From: Acidovorax sp. 69
Lineage (GTDB): Bacteria; Pseudomonadota; Gammaproteobacteria; Burkholderiales; Burkholderiaceae_C
Length of the DNA: 64,000 bases
Reading direction: 5' to 3'
Assembly (NCBI RefSeq): GCF_002797445.1
Contig: NZ_PGEP01000001.1
Coordinates: forward strand, 661,001-725,000
The notes under the pieces are model-generated. The model searched no databases. It was not told where the DNA came from and worked only from the letters and a program-made list of their open reading frames with translations. The position numbers and the translations under genes are program-made. This document shows, one piece after another, positions 27,876-36,605 of the stretch (position 1 is its first letter; every line of letters starts with the position of its first letter).

Positions 27876-28054
27876 CTTTGTTGACATCCTTGCTCAACGG
27901 CCGCCCAAGCCGCATGAAACCTGGGTGCTGACAGATTGCCCACAAAACCGGCATGCCAAAAAAATCCTTATGAATCAATCATCTGAAGAATTTTGGCTGC
28001 AAATTTTGTGCTATGGGCCGGTGAGCCAGTCATGTTGCGCTGCATCACGGTTTG

Positions 28055-28063
28055 TGTGCATAA
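28055..28063 (-). promoter_or_regulatory. DnaA box 2 (TTATGCACA)
   Basis: This matches the degenerate DnaA consensus TTWTNCACA on the minus strand, within the first ~334-bp unit. Confidence 0.6.
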
Positions 28064-28201
28064 GTCGGACATCAGCGTTTCGTCAAGCGGCTGGAGATCC
28101 CCAAATTTGTGCTAGCGGGCCTGCTCCATGTTCACTGATTTCTCCGGTTTAGGCTGCAAGTGCTTGATTTGACTGGATATTTGCAAACAATCCAGAAATT
28201 C

Positions 28202-28210
28202 TGTGGATAA
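28202..28210 (-). promoter_or_regulatory. DnaA box 3 (TTATCCACA)
   Basis: This is a perfect classical DnaA box, 335 bp from box 1, in the same local context (CTGTGGATAACTTTGTTGA). Confidence 0.7.
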
Positions 28211-28327
28211 CTTTGTTGATATCTCGTGGGTTTGCTTCGCAAGCCCTTGAAAAACCGTGCTTTCGCTGGATTGCCTGTCAAAAAAGCAGAGGGCTAAATA
28301 CGTTTGAATTCAATGACTTAGCGTAGT

Positions 28328-28353
28328 GCACTGGTTTTTTTGGAAACCAGTGC
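28328..28353. other. 10-bp inverted repeat in the hemE-priA gap
   Basis: GCACTGGTTT pairs with AAACCAGTGC around a six-base loop (TTTTGG). It lies 74 bp downstream of hemE, so it could act as part of a hemE terminator on the minus strand, though no clear T-run follows. Confidence 0.6.
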
Positions 28354-28388
28354 GCCGTCGGCCATTTACCCGATCAGCGCTCCAGTTT

Positions 28389-28397
28389 TGTGCATAA
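28389..28397 (-). promoter_or_regulatory. DnaA box 4 (TTATGCACA)
   Basis: This matches the DnaA consensus, 334 bp from box 2, 30 bp downstream of the hemE stop codon. Confidence 0.6.
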
Positions 28398-28426
28398 GTA
28401 AGCCGGCAAGGCTGTGCCGGGAGGCT

Positions 28427-29539
28427 TTAAGCCTGCCGTTGCGCGCGCGAATGGCTGTGCACGGCCTCCACGAGCGCCGACACATGCTCGGGTGGCGTGA
28501 ACTGGCTGATGCCGTGGCCCAGATTGAAGATGTGGGTGGGGCCGGTGGTGGTGCGGTCGGTGTGGGGGGCACCAAAGCTGTCGAGCACCTTGTGGACCTG
28601 CTGCACGATCTGCGCGGGCGGCGCAAACAGCACGTTGGGGTCGATGTTGCCCTGCAGCGCCTTGCCAGGGCCGCCCACGGCACCACCCACCAGGGCCCGT
28701 GCCTTGGCCAGGTTGGCCGTCCAGTCCAGGCCCAACACCTCGCAGTCGAGCGGCTTCATGTCTTCGAGCCACAGGGCGCCGCCCTTGGTGAAAACGATAC
28801 GCGGCACATCGGTGCCATCCACGCCGGTGCGCTTGAGCTGCGCCAGCACGCGCTTGGTGTAAGCCAGGCTGAACTCCTGAAACGCACCATCGGCCAGCAC
28901 GCCGCCCCAGCTGTCAAAAATCATCACGGCCTGGGCGCCCGCGTCGATCTGGGCGTTCAGGTACGCGGCCACGCTGTCGGCGTTGATGGCCAGGATGCGG
29001 TGCATCAGATCGGGGCGGCTGTACATCAGGCTTTTGACCAGTCGATAGTCGTCGCTGCCCTTGCCTTCGACCATGTAGCAGGCCAGCGTCCAGGGGCTGC
29101 CCGAAAACCCGATCAACGGCACGCGGCCATTCAGTGCCTTGCGGATGCTGGTGACGGCGTCAAACACGTAGCGCAGCTTGTCCATGTCGGGCACGGCCAG
29201 CTGCTCCACAGCGGCTTCGTCGCGCACCACCTTGGCAAACCGTGGGCCTTCGCCTTCGGCAAAGGTCAGGCCCAGGCCCATGGCGTCGGGCACGGTCAGG
29301 ATGTCTGAAAACAGGATGGCGGCATCGAGCGGAAAACGCTCGAGCGGCTGCAACGTGACTTCGGTGGCGTAGTCCACATGGGTGGCCAGGCCCATGAAGC
29401 TGCCTGCCTGGGCGCGGGTCGCCTTGTATTCAGGCAGGTAGCGGCCCGCCTGGCGCATGAGCCACAGGGGCGTGTAATCGGTAGCCTGGCGGCGGCACGC
29501 GCGCAGGAAGGTGTCGTTGGAGAGGGGTGCAAAGCTCAT
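28427..29539 (-). CDS. hemE: Uroporphyrinogen decarboxylase
   Basis: HemE removes four carboxyl groups from uroporphyrinogen III to give coproporphyrinogen III in heme synthesis. The 370-residue protein has the N-terminal signature [20 protein letters not shown] with its substrate-binding arginines and [20 protein letters not shown] with the catalytic aspartate. Further conserved blocks are [18 protein letters not shown] and [16 protein letters not shown]. Length and motifs are standard. The start is the ATG at 29539; the open frame upstream is not family-like. priA lies downstream on the same strand beyond a 666-bp gap. Confidence 0.96.
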   Translation of the reverse strand: MSFAPLSNDTFLRACRRQATDYTPLWLMRQAGRYLPEYKATRAQAGSFMGLATHVDYATEVTLQPLERFPLDAAILFSDILTVPDAMGLGLTFAEGEGPRFAKVVRDEAAVEQLAVPDMDKLRYVFDAVTSIRKALNGRVPLIGFSGSPWTLACYMVEGKGSDDYRLVKSLMYSRPDLMHRILAINADSVAAYLNAQIDAGAQAVMIFDSWGGVLADGAFQEFSLAYTKRVLAQLKRTGVDGTDVPRIVFTKGGALWLEDMKPLDCEVLGLDWTANLAKARALVGGAVGGPGKALQGNIDPNVLFAPPAQIVQQVHKVLDSFGAPHTDRTTTGPTHIFNLGHGISQFTPPEHVSALVEAVHSHSRAQRQA

Positions 29540-29642
29540 CGCCTTATTGTCGCAGGCCGGACGGCAAGGCCTGGCGCAGCGCGCTGCGGCTGAAGCGGGT
29601 GCGGCAGAGGCCAGCGCCACGGTGGCTCCGGCTTTGCGGGTC

Positions 29643-29691
29643 TGCAGGGGGCATCCCCTGTGGGGTAAGCCGCGAAGCGGCTCAGGGGGCG
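29643..29691 (-). repeat. GC-rich palindromic dispersed repeat, copy R4 (partial, inverted)
   Basis: On the minus strand it reads GCGCCCCCTGAGCCGCTTCG then CGGCTTACCCC, the 5' part of the large repeat, and starts at the base after the MFS gene stop codon. The small hairpin AGCCGCTTCGCGGCT is perfect. Confidence 0.55.
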
Positions 29692-31275
29692 CTACCGCTC
29701 GGCAATGTAGTGCGACATGGTGGTGACCTCGCCCGGTGCGAGAAATGCCCTCACTTCGGTCTCCAGAGCCTGGTCGGCCATGGTGGCGCGTGCACGTTGG
29801 TGCAGGTAGTCGGCCCAGGACTCGACGATGAAGCGCTCCACATAGCGCGAGGGCTCGCCGAGGTCCTTGTAGATGCGCCAGAACGTAGCGCCGTCGCGGC
29901 GGCGCGGCGCCTTCATGCGGCTGATGGTGTCCAGAAACGCGGCATCGGTGCCAGGGGCGATGCGGTAGCCCACCTCCACGGCCACAGGGCCAGCCTCCGG
30001 CAGGGGCTCTGCCTCGATAAAGAGTTCATCCCAGGGCGTGGCCTGGGTGACCTCATGCAGAGCACCCATGCGCAGTGGCATGGGGCGTGCCAGCAGCAGG
30101 CCCGCGCCCATCAGTGCGGCCGCTACGCACAGCGTAGGGGTGAGTCCGATGAGGTCAGACGATGCCCCCCAGAACGCCGAGCCCATGGCGAACGCGCCCA
30201 GCGCGGCCACCATGTGCATGGCCACGGCGCGGGAGCGCACCCACTGCGGCGCGCTGGCCTGGGTGGCGGTGTTGAAGGTGGACATGGCTGACATCCACGC
30301 GGCGCCCGCGAACAGCATGGCGATATACACCACCCACGCCATTTTGGTCAGGGCCGCCACCAGCATGGCGGCGGCAAACACCACACCACCGGTGCCGACG
30401 ATGACCTCCAGGCCAAAGCGCGCCCGCAGCCGCCCCAGCACCAGGCCCACGCCCACGGCACCGGTGCCCAGGCAACCCATCAGCAGGCCAAAGCCCTGCG
30501 CACCCGTGCCCAACTGGCGCTGTGCAATCACCGGCAGCAGTGCCCACAGGGCCGAGCCCGCTGCGCTGAACGCCATCACCCGCACCAATTGCGCGAGGAT
30601 CATGCGCGAGTGCCAGGCAAACCGCAGGCCGCTCAGGGTGCCGCCCCACAGGCGCTCGGCGGGCAGTTTGGACGGCGGGTGTGCTTTGGGTGGCCAGCGG
30701 CGGATGGACTCCCACATCACCAGCGTGGTGGCGACCGTGACGGCAAACACCCAGCCTGCGCCCAATTGCGCAAACACCAGCCCGGCCATCGTGGGGCCCA
30801 CGGCGCGTGCGGCGTTGTAGGCAATGCTGACCGCCGTGATGGCCTGGGGCCACTCGTCACGCGGCACGGGGTCGATGACCGAGGAGTTCCAGGCCGGCGT
30901 GAGCACCGCCGTGCAGCAGCCGCAGATGAACACCAGGAACAGCACCGACGCCGGGCCGCTCCAGCCGCCCAGCGTCAGCAGCGTGAGCAATGCACAGGCC
31001 CCGGTTTGCGCCAGCAATGCGCCGGAGATCAGCCTCCGGCGGTCTGTGGTGTCGGCCAGCACACCCGCCGGCAGCGCCAGCAGAAACATGGGCAAAAACA
31101 CGGCAGTCTGCACCAGCGCCGCCAGGAACGAAGAGCCCGTCAGCTCCACCATGAGCCACGCGGCGGCCATGGTCTGCATGCCGCTGCCGATAAAAAACAC
31201 CCCGCCACAGATCCACAGGCCGCGAAACGCTGGTTGGCGCAAGGGGCTCCACAAAGAGGTCGATGGCGAGGACAT
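29692..31275 (-). CDS. MFS permease (MFS_3/DUF894 type) with C-terminal extra domain
   Basis: Residues 1-410 form a 12-helix major facilitator of the EntS-like MFS_3 family ([36 protein letters not shown] with the loop 2-3 motif, [17 protein letters not shown]). Residues of about 420-527 form a soluble tail. Its pattern ([56 protein letters not shown]) resembles the ferredoxin-like fold of antibiotic-biosynthesis monooxygenase (ABM) proteins, as seen in this permease subfamily. It should be a multidrug or siderophore-type exporter; the substrate is not known. It is followed directly by repeat copy R4. Confidence 0.85.
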   Translation of the reverse strand: MSSPSTSLWSPLRQPAFRGLWICGGVFFIGSGMQTMAAAWLMVELTGSSFLAALVQTAVFLPMFLLALPAGVLADTTDRRRLISGALLAQTGACALLTLLTLGGWSGPASVLFLVFICGCCTAVLTPAWNSSVIDPVPRDEWPQAITAVSIAYNAARAVGPTMAGLVFAQLGAGWVFAVTVATTLVMWESIRRWPPKAHPPSKLPAERLWGGTLSGLRFAWHSRMILAQLVRVMAFSAAGSALWALLPVIAQRQLGTGAQGFGLLMGCLGTGAVGVGLVLGRLRARFGLEVIVGTGGVVFAAAMLVAALTKMAWVVYIAMLFAGAAWMSAMSTFNTATQASAPQWVRSRAVAMHMVAALGAFAMGSAFWGASSDLIGLTPTLCVAAALMGAGLLLARPMPLRMGALHEVTQATPWDELFIEAEPLPEAGPVAVEVGYRIAPGTDAAFLDTISRMKAPRRRDGATFWRIYKDLGEPSRYVERFIVESWADYLHQRARATMADQALETEVRAFLAPGEVTTMSHYIAER

Positions 31276-31547
31276 GGGCGTGGAAGGCTGAAGGGTCTTG
31301 TTGGGACGGTGTCAAAAAGAGCACACAGGTCGTGCCAGTGCGCCATGCGTCGAGGATATAGCCACCGGGCCGTTTGGGGGTTGCGCTTGCGGGTTGTCCC
31401 TTGCAGGCGATGGCCAAGGCATCGTTCGGGGTCGCAGAGCCTGTTCGCGGTTTCTTTGCCATCGCACAGATACCTTGCCCGAGCGGTGGACGTGAGGTGG
31501 GGCGATGGCACGCCACGGCAATCTGCAGACCGACAAGGTGCCGGCGC

Positions 31548-32099
31548 TCAGTCGGTGTGCCGACCGCCCCGTAGGCGATAGGTGCGAGGTACATCGGTGC
31601 GCGTGGTGACCAGCGCCTCGGCGCGTTGCTGCATATCGGCGAGCGCCAGGTCCAGCATTTGCACGGACTGCGCGTCCAGGCCGGCCAACAGATCCTGGTT
31701 GAGTGCCTTCACCTGAGGGAACAGGCCGTCGTGCACGGCTTGCCCTGCAGGTGTGAGCGACAAAACAGCTTGGCGCCGGTCGCCTGGCATGGCGTCGCGG
31801 GTGACCAGCTTCTTGGCCAGCAGTGAGGTGATGGCGCGCGAGGTGCGGGCCCGGTCCAGCCCCAGGCGCTGCGCCAGTTCAGCCGGTGGCATGCCTGGTT
31901 GCTGGGTCAGCACCATGAGCAGGCCCCACTCGCGCCGCGTGATGCCATAGCCCCCTTCGCACAGTCGCACCACCAGACTGCCCGCCACGGCCAGAAGGCG
32001 GTTCAGGCGGTACATCAGCAGGTCATTGGCGGCCATGGGGTCGGTCAGGCGGTGGCCGGGCGGGGCGGGGGCATGGGGCGCCGGGGCAGGCTCGGGCAT
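31548..32099 (-). CDS. MarR-family transcriptional regulator
   Basis: The product has about 183 residues. After a Pro/Ala-rich N-terminal leader the MarR winged helix follows: YGITRREWGLLMVLTQQPGM, AELAQRLGLDRARTSRAITS and the wing with DAMPGDRRQAVLSLTPAG. It is divergent from a Bug protein whose start is 120 bp away, with the sulfatase gene downstream of that. The likely targets are therefore the Bug-sulfatase pair. ATG at 32099 is the chosen start; a TTG at 32117 is possible. Confidence 0.88.
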   Translation of the reverse strand: MPEPAPAPHAPAPPGHRLTDPMAANDLLMYRLNRLLAVAGSLVVRLCEGGYGITRREWGLLMVLTQQPGMPPAELAQRLGLDRARTSRAITSLLAKKLVTRDAMPGDRRQAVLSLTPAGQAVHDGLFPQVKALNQDLLAGLDAQSVQMLDLALADMQQRAEALVTTRTDVPRTYRLRGGRHTD

Positions 32100-32219
32100 C
32101 AGGGTATTTCCGGGCAAGAATTGATTAGATCAATTGATTGTGTGGCCAATACAGTGGGTCCATCAACCCGCGCGAGCCGGCGTTGGTTTTCTTTCGTTCA
32201 TGCCCTGGAGACCCTGACC

Positions 32220-33173
32220 ATGTGGAAACCCCTTGTTTCGGTGCTGGCTGCCACGCTGGCCCTCTCTGCGTCCCTGGTGCAGGCGCAGGAGGCGCCTCTG
32301 CGCATCGTGGTCGGCTACGCCCCCGGCGGCGCCACCGATCGCGTGGCCCGCATCGTGGCCGACAAGCTGGGCACCAAGCTAGGCACACCGGTGATCGTGG
32401 AGAACAAGACCGGCGCAGGCGGTCGGCTGTCGGCCCAGGCCGTGAAGGCCGCACCGGCCAACCAGCCCACACTGCTCTTGGCCAATCCGGCTGTGATGCT
32501 GGTGGCGCCCCTCGTGTTCCCGGATGCGGGCTATGACCCGGAGCGCGACTTCCGCCCTGTGAGCCATGTCAACAGCTACGAATTTGGTGTGGCCGTGGCC
32601 AGCGCCGTGCCCGTGAAGGAGCTACCGCACCTGATGGCCTGGCTGCGCGCCAACCCCGACAAGGCCAACTTTGGCGTGCCTGCCACAGGCAGCCTGCCGC
32701 ATTTCTTTGGGCTGATGGTGGGCGATGCCGCCAAGGTGCGCGCCGAGGTGGTGGGCTACCGGGGCTCGGCACCGCTGCTCAACGACCTGCTGGGCGGCCA
32801 GGTGCCGGTGGCGTTCGACACCTTCGACACCCTGCTGCCCCAGCACGAGGCCGGCAAGATCCGCATCCTGGCCGTGTCTAGCGCCAAGCGCAGCCCCCTG
32901 GACGCCAAGATCCCCACGTTCAAGGAAGCCAGCATGGACCTGGCCGCCACGGGTTGGAACACCTTCTTTGCCCCCATGAGCATGCCCAAGGCCCAGGCCG
33001 AACGCCTGTCCGGGTTGATTGTCGAGGTGATGAAAGACCCCGACACCCAGCGCAAGTTCGAAGCCGCCAAGATGGAGCCCGTGGTGGCCACCATGGCGCA
33101 GACCGAGGCGATGCTCAAGGCCTACCGTGCGCAGTGGGCGCCCGTGGTGCAACGCTCTGGCTTTAAACCTTGA
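32220..33173 (+). CDS. Bug-family solute-binding protein
   Basis: This 317-residue periplasmic binding protein has a signal peptide (LVSVLAATLALSASLVQAQ) and the Bug pattern: APLRIVVGYAPGGATDRVAR, VIVENKTGAGGRLSAQAVKA, VGYRGSAPLLNDLLGGQVPV, FDTLLPQHEAGKIRILAVSS. It should bind a small carboxylate, or given the sulfatase next to it, a sulfated or sulfonated acid; this is inference. ATG at 32220 has GGAG about 12 bases upstream. The sulfatase starts 128 bp downstream, so the two may be one operon under the divergent MarR regulator. Confidence 0.88.
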   Translation: MWKPLVSVLAATLALSASLVQAQEAPLRIVVGYAPGGATDRVARIVADKLGTKLGTPVIVENKTGAGGRLSAQAVKAAPANQPTLLLANPAVMLVAPLVFPDAGYDPERDFRPVSHVNSYEFGVAVASAVPVKELPHLMAWLRANPDKANFGVPATGSLPHFFGLMVGDAAKVRAEVVGYRGSAPLLNDLLGGQVPVAFDTFDTLLPQHEAGKIRILAVSSAKRSPLDAKIPTFKEASMDLAATGWNTFFAPMSMPKAQAERLSGLIVEVMKDPDTQRKFEAAKMEPVVATMAQTEAMLKAYRAQWAPVVQRSGFKP

Positions 33174-33301
33174 TGTCCATCTGCTTTCACCCAACACCCA
33201 ACCGTTCACGCTGAGCCTGCCGAAGCGCCGCGCAGGGCTTCGACAAGCGCAGGCCGAACAGTTGTTATGCACCGAGTGCAACGCCGCCCCGTAAAACGCC
33301 C

Positions 33302-34630
33302 ATGTCCCAGCGCCCCAACATCATCTTCATCGTTGCCGACGACCTCGGCTATGCCGACCTGGGCTGCTACGGCGGGCGTGAGGCAGGTTTCGGCCCGGTA
33401 TCGCCGGTGCTCGATGGCCTGGCCGCCAACGGCCTCCAGCTCACCCAGGGCTATTCCAATTCGCCGGTCTGTTCCCCCACGCGGTTTGCGCTGATGACGG
33501 CGCGCTACCAGTACCGCCTGCGCGGCGCGGCCGAGGAACCCATCAACAGCAAGAGCCGGGGCAGTAACACGCTGGGCCTGCCGCCCGAGCACCCCACGTT
33601 GCCCTCGCTGCTGCAAGGCGCAGGCTATCGCACGGCGCTGATGGGCAAGTGGCACCTGGGCTACCCACCAGCGTTCGGGCCGCTGCGTTCGGGCTACGAA
33701 GAGTTCTTCGGGCCCATGTCGGGCGGGGTGGATTACTTCACGCACTGCAGCTCGGGCGGCCAGCACGACCTGTATCTGGGCGAGGCGGAAAAGCAGCAGG
33801 ACGGTTACCTCACCGACCTCATCACTGACCATGCGCTCGACTACGTGGAGCGCATGGCGCCGGGTGCACAGGCAGGCAACCCCTTCTTCCTGAGTCTGCA
33901 CTACACGGCCCCCCACTGGCCGTGGGAGACGCGCGACGACGAAGCGCTGGCGCAGGAGGTCAAGGGCAATCTGTTCCACCTGCACGGCGGCAACATCGAG
34001 ACCTACCGCCGCATGATCCACCACATGGACGAGGGCATCGGCCGCCTGATGGCGTTGTTGGAAAGGCAAGGTTTGGCGCACAACACGCTGGTCGTCTTCA
34101 CCAGCGACAACGGCGGCGAGCGCTTTTCGGACAGCTGGCCCCTGGTCGGCGGCAAGATGGATTTGACGGAGGGTGGCATCCGCGTGCCCTGGATCGCCCA
34201 CTGGCCCGCCGTGATCGCCCCCGGCGGCGTGAGCGCGCAGACCTGCATGACCATGGACTGGTCGGCCACGATGCTCGATGCTGCCGGTGTGGCCGCACAT
34301 GCGGACTACCCGCTCGACGGCCGCTCGCTGATGCCGTTGCTGCGCAATGCATCGGCGCTGAACGAGCCCGCGCTGTTCTGGCGCATGAACCACCGGGGCC
34401 AGCGTGCCATGCGCCAGGGCGACTGGAAGTACCTGCGCGTCGATGGCAACGATTACCTGTTTGACCTGTCACAGGACGAGCGCGAGCGTGCCAACCGGGG
34501 CCCCGTGGAGCCCCAGCGGCTGCAGGCCATGCGGGCGGCATGGGACGCGTGGAACGCCACCATGCCGGTCATTCCCGGGGATGCCACGGTCAGCCTCGGT
34601 TATTCCGTCAAGGACATGCCGCAGCGCTGA
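33302..34630 (+). CDS. Type I sulfatase (arylsulfatase-like)
   Basis: The 442-residue enzyme has the sulfatase fold signature PNIIFIVADDLGYADLGCYG with the metal-binding Asp pair. The formylglycine site is C57-S-P-T-R, which is the CxPxR type activated by FGly-generating enzyme or anSME. Further landmarks are ALMGKWHLGYPPAFGPLRSG and VVFTSDNGGERFSDSW. It hydrolyses sulfate esters. There is no signal peptide, so it is probably cytoplasmic, in keeping with import of the substrate by the preceding Bug system. The C-terminal region (FDLSQDERERANRGP) is as in other arylsulfatases. The ribosome-binding site is weak. Confidence 0.9.
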   Translation: MSQRPNIIFIVADDLGYADLGCYGGREAGFGPVSPVLDGLAANGLQLTQGYSNSPVCSPTRFALMTARYQYRLRGAAEEPINSKSRGSNTLGLPPEHPTLPSLLQGAGYRTALMGKWHLGYPPAFGPLRSGYEEFFGPMSGGVDYFTHCSSGGQHDLYLGEAEKQQDGYLTDLITDHALDYVERMAPGAQAGNPFFLSLHYTAPHWPWETRDDEALAQEVKGNLFHLHGGNIETYRRMIHHMDEGIGRLMALLERQGLAHNTLVVFTSDNGGERFSDSWPLVGGKMDLTEGGIRVPWIAHWPAVIAPGGVSAQTCMTMDWSATMLDAAGVAAHADYPLDGRSLMPLLRNASALNEPALFWRMNHRGQRAMRQGDWKYLRVDGNDYLFDLSQDERERANRGPVEPQRLQAMRAAWDAWNATMPVIPGDATVSLGYSVKDMPQR

Positions 34631-34643
34631 AGCAGCAGGAACA

Positions 34644-34753
34644 ACCCCCCTGCGCCGCTTCGCGCAGTCCCCCTTCTCTTAAATGACTGCGCCATTCGGT
34701 GAGGGGGACGCAGTCAGTGCGGCGGGGCGGCCCTTGCGCGGCGGCCCTGGCTT
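34644..34753 (+). repeat. GC-rich palindromic dispersed repeat, copy R2
   Basis: The blocks are CCCCTGCGCCGCTTCGCGC, TCCCCCTTCTC, GAGGGGGACGC, GTGCGGCGGGGCGGCCCTTG and GCCCTGGC, in the same order as copy R1. It starts 14 bp after the sulfatase stop codon. Confidence 0.7.
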
Positions 34754-34787
34754 TGACCGCGCGCCATCAATGGGTTTGATAGCTTCT

Positions 34788-36461
34788 TCACGCTGCAGCC
34801 GGCGCGGCCACATGCTCGCGCCGCTGCACGATCACAAAGCGGTCGGCCACGAAGGCCAGGTTGGTGTAGCTGGCGTTGGCGGCCGGGTTACCACCCGTGG
34901 CGTGGTAGTCCGAGAACGAGGCGGACTGGTTCACGAACACTCCCTGCGTGAGGTTGATGGACAGGGCCACACGCGTGCGCCGGCCCAGGGCCACGGCGGC
35001 GTCGATGTAGCCACGGTCCGTGGAGTACACGCCCAGGGTCAGCGCGCCGTGTTCGCGCAGCGTGGCCTCGGCCACCTGCAGGCTGGCGGCACCGGAATCG
35101 GTGGCCACCAGATATGACACGGGGCCGAAACATTCCTGGCTGTAGATGGCGCTGTCGGCCTGCTCCAGCGCCACGATCACCGGCGTGTGGATCTGTGCAT
35201 TCGCGAACTCGGGGTGTGGCAGGGCGCGCGATGCCAGCACCAGGCGACCCTGGCCGCTGGCCTGCTGCATGCGGGCCAGTGTGTCGGGTGAGCCCAAGGC
35301 GCCCAGCACCGACGTGGCCACGCGCGGGTTGGACGCCAGCTCCGTCACAGCGGCGGCGAGGTCTGCACCCACCTGCTCGAAGCTCTTGGGGCCCTCGTCG
35401 GTTGCAATGCCACCGCGTGGCACCAGGATGTTTTGCGTGGTCGTGCACATCTGGCCGCTGAACAGCGACAGCGCGAACGCCAGGTTGCGCAGCATGGCCG
35501 CGTACTGGTCGGTGGATTCGATGATGACCGTGTTCACCCCGGCCATCTCGGCATACACACGGGCCTGGCGGGCATGGTCGATGAGCCAGCGGCCAAACTG
35601 GTTGCTGCCCGTGAAGTCGATGCTCGCCACCGCGCTGTGGGTGGCCAGGGCCTGTGTGTCCTCGGCGCGCGGGCTCAGGGCCAGGGTGACCGTATTCGGG
35701 TCCAGGCCCTGCTCGGCCAGCACGTCCCGCAGGATGCTGACGGAGATGGCGGCGGGCAACACGGCATTCGGGTGGGGCTTGACGATGACGGGGTTGCCTG
35801 TGGCCAGGGCGGCGAACAGACCGGGGTAGGTGTTCCAGGTGGGGAAGGTGGCGCAGCCGACCACCAGCGCCACGCCGCGGCCCACGACCTCGTAGTGTTT
35901 TTGCATCACCAGTGGCGGGTTCTTGCCCTGGGGCTTGTCCCACAGCGCTTCACCGGGCACGTCGGCCATGGCCTTCCAGGCATAGGCAATGGCTTCCAGT
36001 GCGCGGTCCTGCGCATGGGGGCCGCCGGCCTGGAAGGCCATCATGGGGCCCTGGCCGGTGGTCAGCATCACAGCGTGTGCGATCTCGTGGCTGCGGCGGT
36101 GGATGCGCACCAGCGCCTCCAGCAGCACGCCCACGCGGCCCTGCGCGCCCAGCGCCTGCCAGGCGGGCTCGGCGGCCTGGGCCGCAGCTACCAGCGCCTG
36201 CACATCGCAGTCGGGGTAGCGCACATCCAGTGCCACGCCGTAGGGCGAGCGCTCGGTGGCCAGGCGGCCCCGTTCGCCGGGCTGCAGCAGCGGGTAGTCC
36301 TTGCCCAGCAAGGCGTTGACGGCTGCCTGGCCATCGGCCTGGCCGGTTTCTCCATAGACCTTGGGCGAGGGCGATTCGGGGAAGGGTGTCCAGTGGCCGC
36401 GCGTGGCAAGGGCGTTGAGGGCGCCGTCCAGAAGGGCGCGGTGGGTATCGAACAAGGGCAT
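34788..36461 (-). CDS. paaN: Phenylacetate degradation protein PaaN (aldehyde dehydrogenase family)
   Basis: This 557-residue protein is the PaaN-type aldehyde dehydrogenase, longer than classical ones, with VVGCATFPTWNTYPGLFAAL, GNPVIVKPHPNAVLPA and the nucleotide-binding ASIDFTGSNQFGRWL. The active-site cysteine is in LSLFSGQMCTTTQNILVPRG. It is proposed to oxidise the ring-opened semialdehyde of the phenylacetyl-CoA route, the step done by PaaZ elsewhere; it lacks PaaZ's hydratase domain. It is divergent from paaG across a promoter containing a PaaR-type operator. ATG at 36461 follows GGAGACAAATTG; a TTG directly before it is less likely. Confidence 0.88.
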   Translation of the reverse strand: MPLFDTHRALLDGALNALATRGHWTPFPESPSPKVYGETGQADGQAAVNALLGKDYPLLQPGERGRLATERSPYGVALDVRYPDCDVQALVAAAQAAEPAWQALGAQGRVGVLLEALVRIHRRSHEIAHAVMLTTGQGPMMAFQAGGPHAQDRALEAIAYAWKAMADVPGEALWDKPQGKNPPLVMQKHYEVVGRGVALVVGCATFPTWNTYPGLFAALATGNPVIVKPHPNAVLPAAISVSILRDVLAEQGLDPNTVTLALSPRAEDTQALATHSAVASIDFTGSNQFGRWLIDHARQARVYAEMAGVNTVIIESTDQYAAMLRNLAFALSLFSGQMCTTTQNILVPRGGIATDEGPKSFEQVGADLAAAVTELASNPRVATSVLGALGSPDTLARMQQASGQGRLVLASRALPHPEFANAQIHTPVIVALEQADSAIYSQECFGPVSYLVATDSGAASLQVAEATLREHGALTLGVYSTDRGYIDAAVALGRRTRVALSINLTQGVFVNQSASFSDYHATGGNPAANASYTNLAFVADRFVIVQRREHVAAPAAA

Positions 36462-36532
36462 CAATTTGTCTCCGGTGAGGGTTTGCCCTGATCGGTTTGA
36501 CTTGCGTCAGGGTTGTGGAAAGTTTATTCTCT

Positions 36533-36546
36533 ACCGAACGGTCGGT
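36533..36546. promoter_or_regulatory. Predicted PaaR operator between paaN and paaG
   Basis: ACCGAACGGTCGGT fits the ACCG-NN-CG-NN-CGGT core that I recall for TetR-type PaaR. It lies 72 bp from the paaN start and 60 bp before paaG, so it can control both directions. A TTGACT at 36497-36502 could be a -35 hexamer for paaG, but I do not see a well-spaced -10. Confidence 0.7.
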
Positions 36547-36605
36547 CAATAATGTTTGCGATCGATCAAAACTAGCTTCTCCCACTTTGGTAGGCAGGAA
36601 CATCC

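Larger units (their letters stand above)
27761..28426. other. AT-richer 666-bp region with two diverged ~334-bp units and DnaA boxes
   Basis: The region lies between hemE and priA, both on the minus strand. Three landmarks recur at the same offset. AAGTGCTTGATTTGA is at 27824 and 28158 (334 bp). CTGTGGATAACTTTGTTGA starts at 27866 and 28201 (335 bp). A TGTGCATAA box is at 28055 and 28389 (334 bp). Short AT-rich stretches follow the first box in each unit. The rest of the two units has diverged. No convincing gene is seen; a short open frame at 27868-28152 has no ribosome-binding site or protein features. The hairpin at 28328-28353 lies in the second unit. Confidence 0.65.

Noticed and set aside
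27868..28152. A 94-codon plus-strand frame in the hemE-priA gap
   Set aside because: It has no ribosome-binding site and no protein-like features, and it begins inside a DnaA box of a duplicated non-coding unit.
34772..34800. A further copy of the small dispersed element near the end of paaN
   Set aside because: Only TTTGATAGCTTCTTCACGCT resembles one end of the element; the rest is missing, so it is at most a fragment.
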